Assembly: GCF_001468005.1 (NCBI RefSeq)
Contig: NZ_LNYY01000019.1
Span: 82,677 to 146,676, forward strand
DNA from: Legionella steelei
GTDB lineage: Bacteria; Pseudomonadota; Gammaproteobacteria; Legionellales; Legionellaceae
Direction of reading: 5' to 3'
DNA length: 64,000 nucleotides
This document shows, piece after piece, positions 43,961 to 53,107 of this stretch (position 1 is its first letter; every line of letters begins with the position of its first letter). Position numbers and translations under genes: made by a program. The notes beneath the pieces were generated by a model that saw nothing but the letters and a program-made list of their open reading frames with translations, did not search any database and had not been told where the DNA came from.

Positions 43961-46900
43961 ATGGCGCATTGGTCAGAATCTTTTTTTGAAGGAATAGATA
44001 CCTTCTTTGCCTGGCTAAGTACTTCGCTCAAGCAAACAACAGAATCTTATATTGAATTAGAAACAGCAGATAGTCCAACTGTGTTGGTTAATCACGATGG
44101 TTCTTTATTATCAATTTTGAAAATTGAAGGGGTTTCTGCACTTGTAGGGGCTGAAGAGTTTGACAATTTGGTTGCAGGGTTAACTAATGCATTTCAGGGG
44201 GCAATGGGGCGCCCAGGACATGCTTTGCAGGTATATTTTAGCCATGATAAACAAAATATAAGGAAATTGATTCAAGACACTTTTGAACCTGCTACAGCAT
44301 CTGCAAAACGGCTTGAGCTCAATTTAACGGACTTATTTGAAGAACGTGTCAATTATATGGCTCAATATTGTGCAGAAGAGCGCGTCTATTTTGTACTTAT
44401 TACCCGACCATTCAACTTACCCTCGGAACAATTAAAAGTAGCAACCAAAACCAAATTTAAGATGATCAAAGATATGAAGGCTCCTCCGTTTAAAAACAGC
44501 CAGACTATCTATGCGGCCATCCCTGAATTACGTGATACTCATGATGCTTATGTTCGTGCGGTGATGAACGATCTGGATGCACTACATATTTTCGCTAAAT
44601 TATTGGAAGTTCATGATGCAATACATGCAATACGCATGACTGCAGATCCAGATTATACGGCTGATGATTGGCGAGCCAGTCTGCCTGGGGATAAAGTGAC
44701 TGCTAGAGAAATTAATTCTTTTGACGGAGACGCTTCTGATTTATTATGGCCTTCGCTGGCGAAACAAGTATTTCCTCGTGATGCGGATGTATTAGATTTG
44801 CGTACAGTCAGGGTTGGAGACAAGATTTACTCATCTACGTACATTGATTTATTTCCCAAGGACATTAGACCATTTATTCAGCTATTTACTCGTATATTGC
44901 CGGCACATGTTCCTTGGAGAATCTCTTTTCTAATCGAAAGTGAAGGGCTTGCTACGATTAAACTAAAAGGACTATTGGCAGCAATTTTAACTTTTAGTTC
45001 AGCACAAAATCGTTTAATCAGTGACTCGGTAAATTTATTAAAATATTTACAGTTAAATACGGACGAATCTATAGTCCGTTTGCGTGTTGTTGCAACAACT
45101 TGGGCGCCTGAGGACAGAATGGCATTATTGCGACAACGTAGCTCTGAACTAGTCAAAGCAATTGAGGGGTGGGGATCAACCGACGTTTCTGAAATTTGTG
45201 GTGACCCATTTGGTGGTTTTGTCTCTGGGATGTTGGCGGCTACGCTGAATAGTGCGGCAGTAGCTACTGTTGCGCCACTAAGCTCAGTGATTTCCATACT
45301 ACCGATTACTCGCCCAGCATCGCCATGGCTAAAAGGTGCATTACTTTTTAGAACTCCAGATGGTAAACCATGGCCTTTCCAGCCAGGCTCTACAGAACAA
45401 ACCACCTGGATTGATCTCGTATATGCGCGTCCAGGTTCTGGTAAATCAGTTTTATCGAATGCGATTAACTTGGCTTTATGCTTATCAGGGGGGTTGTTGC
45501 GTTTACCACGGATTGCAATTATTGATATTGGACCTTCAAGTAGCGGGTTAATTTCTTTGCTGAAAGAGGCTCTTCCTGCATCAAAACGCCATTTGGTTGC
45601 TTATCATCGTTTAAGAATGACCCCTGATTACTCAATCAATCCTTTTGATACACAATTGGGATGTCGTTATCCTACTGCATTAGAGCGCGCATTTTTGGTT
45701 AACTTTATTACCTTGTTAACGACGCCATTGGGTGCAGAAAAACCCTATGATGGTATGCCAGACCTTGCAGGTATGGTGGTAGATGAATTATATAAAAGTT
45801 TGGCTGATGAATATAATCCATCACCTTATTCTCCAGGAGTAGAGGAATTCCTCGACAGTATTTTGGAGGAAATTGGCTTTGTTCGTGATTCAAAATCAAC
45901 CTGGTGGGAAGTAACTGATTCACTTTATTCAGCAGGTTTTATACATGAAGCGATGTTGGCGCAACGTTATGCGATGCCTTTATTGGCTGATGCTGCATCG
46001 ATTTGCCGTACTCCATCTATTGAAGATCTCTATGAACGAATCACAGCACCGACTGGCGAATCGTTAATTAATGCATTTTCACGCATGATCTCTTCTGCTG
46101 TTCGTGAATACCCTATTTTGTCACGTGTAACGAGTTTTGATATTGGTGACGCGCGTGTTGTATCACTTGACCTTGACGAGGTAGCAAAAAGTGGTGGAGA
46201 TGCAGCAGACAGGCAGACTGCAGTCATGTATATGTTGTCACGTTATGTATTGGCACGGCACTATTATTTAACTGAAGAGAGTCTCAATAATATCCCAGAG
46301 CAATACAAGGAATATCATAAAGAAAGAGTGCAAGAGATTAGAGAAGATCACAAACGTATTGTTTATGACGAGTTTCACCGTACTTCAAAATCTGCTGCAG
46401 TACGTGAGCAAGTGATTATTGATATGCGGGAAGGACGTAAATGGAAAGTGCAAATTGCCTTGCTATCACAGGCAGTTGATGACTTTGATCCAGTCATGAT
46501 CGATTTTGCTACAGCAATTTACATTATGGATGCAGGACCTTCACAAGCGATCGAAAAAACGACTGCCATTTTTGGGCTATCTGAAACAGCAAAAACCGCT
46601 TTACGCACTCGAGTCCATGGTCCAAGACAAGGAGGAGGAACTTTCCTGGCACAATATGCTACTAAAAGTGGCGTCAATGTGCAGTTGCTTACTCTGACTT
46701 TAGGTCCAGTTGAACTCTGGGCATTTAGTACTACAGCCGAGGATGCCACAGTGAGAAACCACTTGTATCGTCATCTTGGGCCAGGTGAGGCACGACGTCT
46801 TTTGGCGGCATTATTTCCTAATGGTTCCATTGCTAAAGAATTAGAATCTCGGTTGAATAATATGAAAGAAAAAATGGGATTAATTGAAGATGAAATGAGA

Positions 46901-46990
46901 GAAGGTATTATAGAGCAATTAATTAACGAAATTCTTGAGGCTTATTCAAAAAATCCTGATGTTAAAAGCTTACCAGCTAAACTCACTTAA
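43961..46990 (+). CDS. icmB: Dot/Icm secretion ATPase IcmB/DotO
   Basis: A 1009-aa VirB4-related ATPase powering assembly or transport; with DotB it forms the cytosolic energy complex. The Walker A motif RPGSGKSVLS is at about residues 489-498, IAIIDIGPSS follows, and the Walker B region YDEFHRTSKS is near residue 807. Length and order are standard. In L. pneumophila tphA, icmF and icmH follow; here the next gene is a convergent GGDEF gene, so the Dot/Icm block ends here. Confidence 0.96.
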   Translation: MAHWSESFFEGIDTFFAWLSTSLKQTTESYIELETADSPTVLVNHDGSLLSILKIEGVSALVGAEEFDNLVAGLTNAFQGAMGRPGHALQVYFSHDKQNIRKLIQDTFEPATASAKRLELNLTDLFEERVNYMAQYCAEERVYFVLITRPFNLPSEQLKVATKTKFKMIKDMKAPPFKNSQTIYAAIPELRDTHDAYVRAVMNDLDALHIFAKLLEVHDAIHAIRMTADPDYTADDWRASLPGDKVTAREINSFDGDASDLLWPSLAKQVFPRDADVLDLRTVRVGDKIYSSTYIDLFPKDIRPFIQLFTRILPAHVPWRISFLIESEGLATIKLKGLLAAILTFSSAQNRLISDSVNLLKYLQLNTDESIVRLRVVATTWAPEDRMALLRQRSSELVKAIEGWGSTDVSEICGDPFGGFVSGMLAATLNSAAVATVAPLSSVISILPITRPASPWLKGALLFRTPDGKPWPFQPGSTEQTTWIDLVYARPGSGKSVLSNAINLALCLSGGLLRLPRIAIIDIGPSSSGLISLLKEALPASKRHLVAYHRLRMTPDYSINPFDTQLGCRYPTALERAFLVNFITLLTTPLGAEKPYDGMPDLAGMVVDELYKSLADEYNPSPYSPGVEEFLDSILEEIGFVRDSKSTWWEVTDSLYSAGFIHEAMLAQRYAMPLLADAASICRTPSIEDLYERITAPTGESLINAFSRMISSAVREYPILSRVTSFDIGDARVVSLDLDEVAKSGGDAADRQTAVMYMLSRYVLARHYYLTEESLNNIPEQYKEYHKERVQEIREDHKRIVYDEFHRTSKSAAVREQVIIDMREGRKWKVQIALLSQAVDDFDPVMIDFATAIYIMDAGPSQAIEKTTAIFGLSETAKTALRTRVHGPRQGGGTFLAQYATKSGVNVQLLTLTLGPVELWAFSTTAEDATVRNHLYRHLGPGEARRLLAALFPNGSIAKELESRLNNMKEKMGLIEDEMREGIIEQLINEILEAYSKNPDVKSLPAKLT

Positions 46991-47028
46991 TACTCTCTTA
47001 AGAGTCCATCAATATAATCGGTTTTGCT

Positions 47029-47065
47029 CTTATCATGAATGTATTTAAAATTCATTCATGATAAG
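47029..47065. terminator. 13-bp hairpin after icmB
   Basis: CTTATCATGAATG (47029-47041) and CATTCATGATAAG (47053-47065) are perfect complements with an 11-base AT-rich loop. A CTCTTAAGAG palindrome lies 30 bases earlier. The hairpin sits between convergent icmB and the GGDEF gene and could stop both, though neither side has a clean T-tract. Confidence 0.5.
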
Positions 47066-47120
47066 AATAGGGCTTATTATATTACTCAGAATGAAATCTA
47101 TATGGGAAACGCAAGTTAAT

Positions 47121-48191
47121 TTAGAGTGCTAATGTGTCCGCTTTGCAATAGGAACTACCTTTTATCTTCTTGGCCGCATACATTGCTTGGTCAGCTTTAA
47201 TCAGCAACTCAGTTACTTCTTGGGCATCTGTTGGATAAGTTGCAAGCCCTATGCTAAGAGGACAGCTTAATTCAATATTCTCAAACTGAATTTTTTCTTC
47301 GGCTTCTTGGATGATGCGTTGAGCAATCAATTGAGGAATTTTTTCATCTTCGGTATGTAATACTACAGCGATAAACTCATCACCTCCTATACGTGCTATA
47401 AAGTCTCCTTCGCGAAAACTTATTTGTAAACGTCTAGAGACTTCTAGCAGTAAGCGATCGCCTATGTTATGACCATAACAATCATTTACGTATTTAAAAT
47501 TATCGAGGTCGATAAAGAAAATTGTAGCGCGATAATTGGATGCTAAGGAGTTAATAATTTCATTGAGATGTTGCTTAAAATACATGCTGTTGGGCAAATT
47601 AGTGAGCTGATCAAAACGCGCTAAATAATGGTATTTATCTTTTTCAGATTGTAATAAATAATTTTTATTCGTTAGTTTTTGTTCATATTGTTCATGTTCA
47701 TATATCAAATTGATTAATGTAGTGACTAGAATTAAATAGGCAAATAAATGATTTACCCACTCAATCATCTCAAGTTTATACTGGGGAAGATGATAAAAGG
47801 GAGGAAGCGATAATTTTCCAGAGCCCAGAATCATAAATAGTGATAAGGCAGAATAAATAATCAAACCACTGCGTCCAACAAGTGCAGCGGCAAGTAATGG
47901 AATAACATAAAACCATTGCGTATGGATTGTTCCTATACCCCAAATCATACAGCTTGCAACAATGATAATCGTGAATGTAATCAGCGTGATCAGATGCCCG
48001 CAGAAAAAAGTATTTGCTGTACGGGAAAGAATCCACAAATTAATTATTACAATACTAAATCCACCACTAAAAAGAACAACCATATACCACAGCTTCATCA
48101 GAGAATAGAGACAAATAATAACGGCACTAATGACAATTAACTCAAGGCTAACATAGTAAATCAGGCGATATTGACGGGCATGTTGTTCCAT
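47121..48191 (-). CDS. membrane diguanylate cyclase (GGDEF)
   Basis: A 356-aa protein with six predicted N-terminal membrane helices (residues 10-165), a short linker, and a GGDEF domain starting DQLTNLPNSMYFKQ. The active site GGDEF is intact at residues 269-273 and an RxxD inhibition site (REGD, 260-263) lies five residues before it, so it should make cyclic di-GMP with product inhibition. The membrane sensor matches no ligand family I recognise. It stands alone. Confidence 0.92.
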   Translation of the reverse strand: MEQHARQYRLIYYVSLELIVISAVIICLYSLMKLWYMVVLFSGGFSIVIINLWILSRTANTFFCGHLITLITFTIIIVASCMIWGIGTIHTQWFYVIPLLAAALVGRSGLIIYSALSLFMILGSGKLSLPPFYHLPQYKLEMIEWVNHLFAYLILVTTLINLIYEHEQYEQKLTNKNYLLQSEKDKYHYLARFDQLTNLPNSMYFKQHLNEIINSLASNYRATIFFIDLDNFKYVNDCYGHNIGDRLLLEVSRRLQISFREGDFIARIGGDEFIAVVLHTEDEKIPQLIAQRIIQEAEEKIQFENIELSCPLSIGLATYPTDAQEVTELLIKADQAMYAAKKIKGSSYCKADTLAL

Positions 48192-48340
48192 GAGTCAGCC
48201 TACCTTATGTGGTTGAAAAGATTTTTAAACGCTTGCATTGCGCTACCCTTTTCGTTTTTCAACCAATGATGGAATTATTTTAAGCCTATATTTAGTTTAG
48301 TTAATTTATGGTGATTTAGGGCGCACAAAATACAAAGAAA

Positions 48341-49594
48341 TTAAGACGGTCTAAGAGGTAAAGTAATGATTGCTTTTAAGCCGCCCTGCAAATTATTAGT
48401 TAAAGTAATATCTCCTTGATGCATTTGAATGATTTCTCTGGCTATGGTTAATCCCAGGCCTGTACCGCCAGTACTGCGAGAACGTGAATTTTCTCCTCGA
48501 TAAAACGGTAAGAACACTTGTTCAAGATCTGTGTCGGGTAATCCTGGGCCTTGGTCAGTAATGGTAATTTCTATCATATCTTGCAAACAATTTAGATGGA
48601 TCACTGCCTTATAGCCATAATGAACTGCATTATTAATTAAATTATTAAAGGCACGTTTGAGTAAATTTACCGTCCCATAATAAACCAATTTTGGGCTTTC
48701 GCTGATAAAGCTTACGTCATAATTCAGTTCAACTGCATCATCTTTCAATGATGAAAGCAATGCGACCAAATCAAAGAGCTGAGGTTTTTCTTCAACATTT
48801 ACATCCCTGAAATAATCTAAGGTTTCACGGATCATCAGTTCCATTTCGTTAATGTCGGCCATTATTTTATTATAATTGGGATTATCTTCTAAATATTCAG
48901 CACGTAATTTTAAACGAGTTAACGGAGTTCGTAGATCGTGTGAAATCGCAGTGACCACTCGGGTTCGATTTGCTAGAAGTTTATTCACTTTTTCCTGCAG
49001 ATCATTAATTTTTTTAAAGATGGCTTTTTGATCTTGATTCCCAGTGATTGGGATGGGCAACCAATTTTCTTGATGCTCATTGTAATGAAGGCTTTGAATT
49101 AAGGTATGTATTGGTTGATTCAACGTTCTGACTGCCCAATAATTAATAAAAAGTAGCGCGCCAATTAAAATAAGAAATAGGCTGACTATAGAGTTCGCTT
49201 GTCTGGGAAAAAAAGAAATCACTTTGATATTCAACCAGTTATTTTCTTTTATAAATACTGAGAATTCCAATTTCTTATTTTGTTTTATTAAATTAATAAG
49301 TACGGGAGCTTTTAAGGTTAACAATGCATTTTTATCGTATACAGGCTGGGGAGATAAGGTTATTTCCGCCCAGGAAATCCCTTGATTTCTTAAGATCAGA
49401 GGCCAGACGGATTGAGGATTTTTTTGCAACAACGTCACGAGATGGGTCAATGAGCGGACCGCTTTAGGTGGAAGTGGAGAACGGATGTTTTCATAATAAT
49501 ATTTTCCCAACTGCATGAGTGAAAAAATGATTAATAAATTACCTAGTATTAAGCCAACCAGGGTCTTTTTTGCTGTTTTAGTTAATTGGCTCAT
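48341..49594 (-). CDS. sensor histidine kinase, EnvZ-type
   Basis: A 417-aa kinase with two membrane helices (about residues 12-32 and 132-152), a periplasmic sensor, a HAMP-like linker, the phospho-acceptor AISHDLRTPLTRLKLRAEYL, N box INNAVHYGY, G1 DQGPGLPD and G2 GGTGLGLTIAREI. The HDLRTPLTR box is the EnvZ form. It overlaps the response regulator stop by four bases, so the two form one operon. The signal is probably envelope or osmotic, given the divergent Spy-like gene. Confidence 0.93.
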   Translation of the reverse strand: MSQLTKTAKKTLVGLILGNLLIIFSLMQLGKYYYENIRSPLPPKAVRSLTHLVTLLQKNPQSVWPLILRNQGISWAEITLSPQPVYDKNALLTLKAPVLINLIKQNKKLEFSVFIKENNWLNIKVISFFPRQANSIVSLFLILIGALLFINYWAVRTLNQPIHTLIQSLHYNEHQENWLPIPITGNQDQKAIFKKINDLQEKVNKLLANRTRVVTAISHDLRTPLTRLKLRAEYLEDNPNYNKIMADINEMELMIRETLDYFRDVNVEEKPQLFDLVALLSSLKDDAVELNYDVSFISESPKLVYYGTVNLLKRAFNNLINNAVHYGYKAVIHLNCLQDMIEITITDQGPGLPDTDLEQVFLPFYRGENSRSRSTGGTGLGLTIAREIIQMHQGDITLTNNLQGGLKAIITLPLRPS

Positions 49595-50319
49595 ACCAAG
49601 TCAACCTTGGTTTTAAATTGATAACCGCCACCACGAATCGTTAACAATAATCGTGGATTACGAGGATCGAACTCTATTTTTTTACGCAAGCGTCCAATAA
49701 GGACATCAATGGTTCTGTCTTGCGAATCACAATCTTTTTCATATAACAAATCCATTAATTGGTCGCGACTTAAAATACGTCCGGGATGCTCTAAAAAAAT
49801 AACCAACAGTTCATACTCTCGTTGACTTAAAGGGATAGCAACCGATTCTTTATCAATCAAAGAATGGGTGTTGCGATCGAGAATCCAGTTTTCAAAATGT
49901 ATTTGTTGTAAGGGCGTGAGCTTTTTACGATCATGCTCTAATTCACCTTGGGTGCGTCTTAATTGCGCTTTGATTCGTGCAAGCAATTCACGAGAGCTGA
50001 ACGGCTTGGAAATATAATCATCTGCGCCCAGCTCTAATCCTGCGACTCGATCAGCAATACTGTTTGCCGCACTAAGCATAATAATCGGCATGCTGTGTGT
50101 TTGGCGAATTGTTTGGCATAAGTTTAATCCGTCAATTCCTGGAAGCATGATATCTAAAATAATTAAATCAAAATTATTTTCTCTTAATAACTGTTTGATA
50201 TTTAAGCCATTCAAGGTCCAGGTGGTGCGAAAACCGTTTTTAATTAAATAATCATTAATCAAGTGAGTAATTTCTTGATCATCATCAACAATCAATACGT
50301 GGCTTTTTCTTGTGCTCAT
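49591..50319 (-). CDS. response regulator, OmpR/PhoB family
   Basis: A 242-aa regulator: receiver domain with the acidic pair DDDQE, phospho-acceptor DLIILDIMLPGIDGL, switch residue region IIMLSAANS and lysine YISKPFSSREL, then a winged-helix domain (IPLSQREYELLVIFLEHPGRILSRDQLMDLLY, TIDVLIGRLRKKIE, TIRGGGYQF). It is closest in style to OmpR. TGTAAC repeats in the gap to the divergent Spy-like gene are its likely operators. Confidence 0.93.
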   Translation of the reverse strand: MSTRKSHVLIVDDDQEITHLINDYLIKNGFRTTWTLNGLNIKQLLRENNFDLIILDIMLPGIDGLNLCQTIRQTHSMPIIMLSAANSIADRVAGLELGADDYISKPFSSRELLARIKAQLRRTQGELEHDRKKLTPLQQIHFENWILDRNTHSLIDKESVAIPLSQREYELLVIFLEHPGRILSRDQLMDLLYEKDCDSQDRTIDVLIGRLRKKIEFDPRNPRLLLTIRGGGYQFKTKVDLV

Positions 50320-50419
50320 GAATCACCTGATAAGAATGTGGCTAGAAAATTATTAGCTCAAAAAATCGTTCATTTAAGTACTTGATGACATTATATCAAT
50401 AAATGACCTGATGTTGAGC

Positions 50420-50497
50420 ATTGTAACAGTGTTGTTACAATAAACCCTTCATTTGTCATATTCCTATTACATTGCCTCATTACACTTAACAATGTAA
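50420..50497. promoter_or_regulatory. palindromic TGTAAC operators between regulator and Spy-like gene
   Basis: ATTGTAACA-GTGT-TGTTACAAT (50420-50441) is a perfect 9-bp inverted repeat. A second pair, TTACATTG (50467-50474) and CAATGTAA (50490-50497), follows, and TTACA occurs again at 50480. Five TGTAA half-sites in 80 bp of a divergent promoter region fit binding by the adjacent OmpR-type regulator. Confidence 0.55.
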
Positions 50498-50515
50498 CTT
50501 TATAGGAGAAATAAA

Positions 50516-50971
50516 ATGAAGATGAAACGTTTGTTATTAGTTAATGGTTTGGCATTGGGTGTTTTGGGAGCTTCTATTGCAACGGCACAACCGTCAGCAA
50601 CGGCTACAGTAGCTTCTATAAATCAAACAGGGCAGCATCGCCAGCATGTAGGTAAGTTATTAACTCCAGAACAACGTTCTGAATTGGCAAAGATTAAGAA
50701 AAATCTTCGCGCAAAAATGACTCCTTTAATTAAAGAGAAGCGTGCATTGAGTATGCAAATAAGAGGTAAGATGGCTACTCCTAATGTAAAATGGACTGAT
50801 ATATCTCGCTTGGTGGAAAAAAGAAATGCAGTTAACGCGAAAATCAATGTTTTATGGACGCAAACCCAGTTCCAAACGTTCCAAAAATTAGGTGTTCTAT
50901 TGCCTGTTCATCACGGTCGTCATGGTCACCATTGTGGTTTTCAAAATAAAAATCTTGTAAAAAAATCATAA
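50516..50971 (+). CDS. Spy/CpxP-like periplasmic protein
   Basis: A 151-aa exported protein: signal peptide (cleavage near ATAQP), an LTxxQ motif (LLTPEQRSELAKIKKNL), amphipathic helices rich in Lys/Arg, and a histidine-rich C-terminus (VHHGRHGHHCGF) that could bind metal. Spy and CpxP are envelope-stress chaperones or feedback regulators. It is divergent from the OmpR/EnvZ-type pair, the same relation CpxP has with CpxRA, so it may be both target and feedback part of that system. Confidence 0.8.
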   Translation: MKMKRLLLVNGLALGVLGASIATAQPSATATVASINQTGQHRQHVGKLLTPEQRSELAKIKKNLRAKMTPLIKEKRALSMQIRGKMATPNVKWTDISRLVEKRNAVNAKINVLWTQTQFQTFQKLGVLLPVHHGRHGHHCGFQNKNLVKKS

Positions 50972-50983
50972 AAAATGCATGTG

Positions 50984-51018
50984 ACGGTTTCGCATTTTTT
51001 GCGAAACCGTTTATTTTT
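50984..51018. terminator. terminator of the Spy-like gene
   Basis: ACGGTTTCGCA (50984-50994) and TGCGAAACCGT (51000-51010) form a perfect 11-bp stem with a T5 loop, followed by TTATTTTTTT. The convergent cupin gene stop codon starts right after the stem, so the hairpin may serve both genes. Confidence 0.85.
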
Positions 51019-51391
51019 TTAATTCAATAACGAGAACTCGGATTGGATGTTTACTCATGTTCTCATCTGTGTGTAACTCACCAGGAACATCTTTATTGAG
51101 ATAATATGCTTTATCTTTTTCCAATTTAAGAAAATGTTCTTTTCCTTTATTATTGACTACTTTTATTACACCACTATCAAGAGCAACAACAACCCTATCA
51201 TTTTCATGGCGATGCATTTTTAAAATTTGTTCTTTACTAGGATAAATTACCGTGGTCCAGACTGCTACTTTTTCATTCGATAGCTGAGGAATACGAACTG
51301 TTTCTTTAACAGCTGCATATGAATTCATTGATGCTAAAAATGGAATAATGCATAGGATTGAAGTGATGTAGTTCCGCATAATTGGCTCCAT
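51011..51391 (-). CDS. small exported cupin-like protein
   Basis: A 126-aa protein with a signal peptide (cleavage near MNSYA) and a single cupin-like core: KMHRHENDRVVVALDSGVIKVVN and DKAYYLNKDVPGELHTDENM, with His and Glu residues placed as cupin metal ligands. There is no enzyme signature. It may bind a small ligand or metal in the periplasm; function unknown. Confidence 0.75.
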   Translation of the reverse strand: MEPIMRNYITSILCIIPFLASMNSYAAVKETVRIPQLSNEKVAVWTTVIYPSKEQILKMHRHENDRVVVALDSGVIKVVNNKGKEHFLKLEKDKAYYLNKDVPGELHTDENMSKHPIRVLVIELKK

Positions 51392-51495
51392 GAGTTTTTG
51401 GGTGCACTATAATATATTGCGTTTTATTTAAGAAGATAAATTCGGATAAATGACAATAAAAATAGTGGGTGCGTTTATGGTGTCATAACGTACCC

Positions 51496-52413
51496 TCAAG
51501 TACGATCAACACATTTCGCAACAACAATCTGCTGAATCAATTCTGTTAATAAGGCATAGTTCTGCGTTTTATGAGAGGTACTACGCCAAGCTACACCAAT
51601 TTCTCGATAAGCATGATCCGTTTTTAAAGAAACTGCAACTAAATCAGTACCAGTAAGAATGCCGCTGTTAATTGCAAGATTGGGCAGGAACGTAATGCCT
51701 GGCTGATGGCTTACCATTTGAATTAAGGTATGCAAACTGGTGGCAAAGAAATGATTGATTTTTTTGCTTTCTTTTAATTGGCAGGCTTGTAATGCATGGC
51801 CTGTTAAACAGTGTTCTTTTTCGAGCAGAAAAATACTGTTTTCTGGCAATCTACCGATTTCTTTGTCGAAACCTTTATGTAACCACATTCTAGGTAGGAC
51901 TAGTTTAAAAGGATCTTTGCATAATATTTGTGTTTGCATATCTTGGGTTGGATAAGGAAACGCCAAAATAACAAGATCAAGTTTGCCTTCACCTAAATAC
52001 TTCAAAACATTATCTGTTGTGTCCTCACGGATAAATAAAGTCAGATCGGGATAAATTTTCCGACACAAATTTTGTAATTCACTTAAAATAAAAGGAGCAA
52101 TAGTCGGGATCACCCCTAGATAAAATTTCCCTTGCATGACTTTCCCTTGATTGCGTGCGTAATCGACTAGGTCGTTACTTTGTTCAATAATTAACCTACT
52201 GCGTCGGACAATTTCTTCGCCTAAAGGTGTAAATAGAAATGTTTTGTGATCTCGTTCCAGTAGTTGGGCGTCTAGGGTTTCTTCAAGGCTTGTAATGGCT
52301 GCACTTAAGGTTGATTGACTAATAAAACATGCAGTGGCGGCACGTCCAAAATGTTGATAGTCGTAGAGTGTAACCAAATAATGTAGCTGCTTTAAACTGA
52401 CCAATTTACTCAT
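51496..52413 (-). CDS. oxyR: OxyR-type LysR regulator
   Basis: A 305-aa LysR regulator: winged HTH (FGRAATACFISQSTLSAAITSLEETL) and a sensor domain with the redox pair Cys202/Cys211 (HCLTGHALQAC), spaced nine residues apart as Cys199/Cys208 in E. coli OxyR. Peroxide would form the disulfide and activate peroxidase genes. It is divergent from ahpC-ahpD, with an OxyR-type site between them. Confidence 0.9.
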   Translation of the reverse strand: MSKLVSLKQLHYLVTLYDYQHFGRAATACFISQSTLSAAITSLEETLDAQLLERDHKTFLFTPLGEEIVRRSRLIIEQSNDLVDYARNQGKVMQGKFYLGVIPTIAPFILSELQNLCRKIYPDLTLFIREDTTDNVLKYLGEGKLDLVILAFPYPTQDMQTQILCKDPFKLVLPRMWLHKGFDKEIGRLPENSIFLLEKEHCLTGHALQACQLKESKKINHFFATSLHTLIQMVSHQPGITFLPNLAINSGILTGTDLVAVSLKTDHAYREIGVAWRSTSHKTQNYALLTELIQQIVVAKCVDRT

Positions 52414-52459
52414 CGATTTTTCCGATTAAAGTTATCTGTTTTATTCATTTTAAATAATT

Positions 52460-52474
52460 ATAGACCATAACTAT
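52460..52474 (+). promoter_or_regulatory. OxyR-type half of operator
   Basis: ATAG-N7-CTAT (52460-52474) in the oxyR-ahpC gap matches one dyad of the OxyR consensus (ATAG-N7-CTAT repeated with 7-base spacing). The second dyad is not clear. Confidence 0.6.
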
Positions 52475-52509
52475 AATTTAATTGAAATAAACAAATAGAG
52501 GAGAAACTT

Positions 52510-53058
52510 ATGTTAACTGTTGGTCAAAAAATTCCAGAATTTTCTGTTGTTACAGTAAAACCTGGTTTTAATCATCATGAGGAAAAAGGTGAGAGCGCTT
52601 TTGAAGTAGTTACTGAGACAAGTTTTCCAGGAAAATGGAAAGTGCTTTTTTTCTATCCTAAAGACTTTACGTTTGTATGCCCAACAGAAATCGTGGAATT
52701 TGCAAAATTAAATGGTGAATTTAACGATAGGGACGCAGTGGTCTTGGGTGGAAGTACTGATAATGAGTTTGTCAAACTGGCTTGGCGAAGAGAGCATAAA
52801 GACTTAAATCAATTAAACCAATACAGTTTTGCAGATGTTCATGGGAGGTTAACTGATGGATTGGGTATCAGAGAAGAAGAAAGTGGCTGTGCTCTAAGGG
52901 CAACATTTATTATTGACCCAAACAATGTGATTCAGCATGTGAGTGTCAATTCTTTAAATGTTGGTCGTAATCCTCAAGAAATATTACGTATTTTGGATGC
53001 TTTACAAACCGATGAATTATGCCCATGTAACCGTCCTATTGGTGGCGAAACATTATAG
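52510..53058 (+). CDS. ahpC: AhpC-type peroxiredoxin
   Basis: A 182-aa peroxiredoxin reducing hydrogen peroxide and organic peroxides. The peroxidatic cysteine is Cys57 in FYPKDFTFVCPTEIVEFA; the C-terminal LCPCNRP supplies Cys171 and Cys173, the three-cysteine pattern of AhpC proteins that are recycled by AhpD rather than AhpF. A strong GAGGAG ribosome site precedes the ATG. ahpD follows 49 bases later. Confidence 0.94.
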   Translation: MLTVGQKIPEFSVVTVKPGFNHHEEKGESAFEVVTETSFPGKWKVLFFYPKDFTFVCPTEIVEFAKLNGEFNDRDAVVLGGSTDNEFVKLAWRREHKDLNQLNQYSFADVHGRLTDGLGIREEESGCALRATFIIDPNNVIQHVSVNSLNVGRNPQEILRILDALQTDELCPCNRPIGGETL

Positions 53059-53107
53059 TTCAGCAAAATGCCGAAGCTCTTGTGGAGCTTCTGGCAAGGA
53101 GAATCTT

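Noticed and set aside
44878-45405. 175-codon reverse ORF within icmB
   Set aside because: Shadow of a conserved ATPase gene; no ribosome site or domain.
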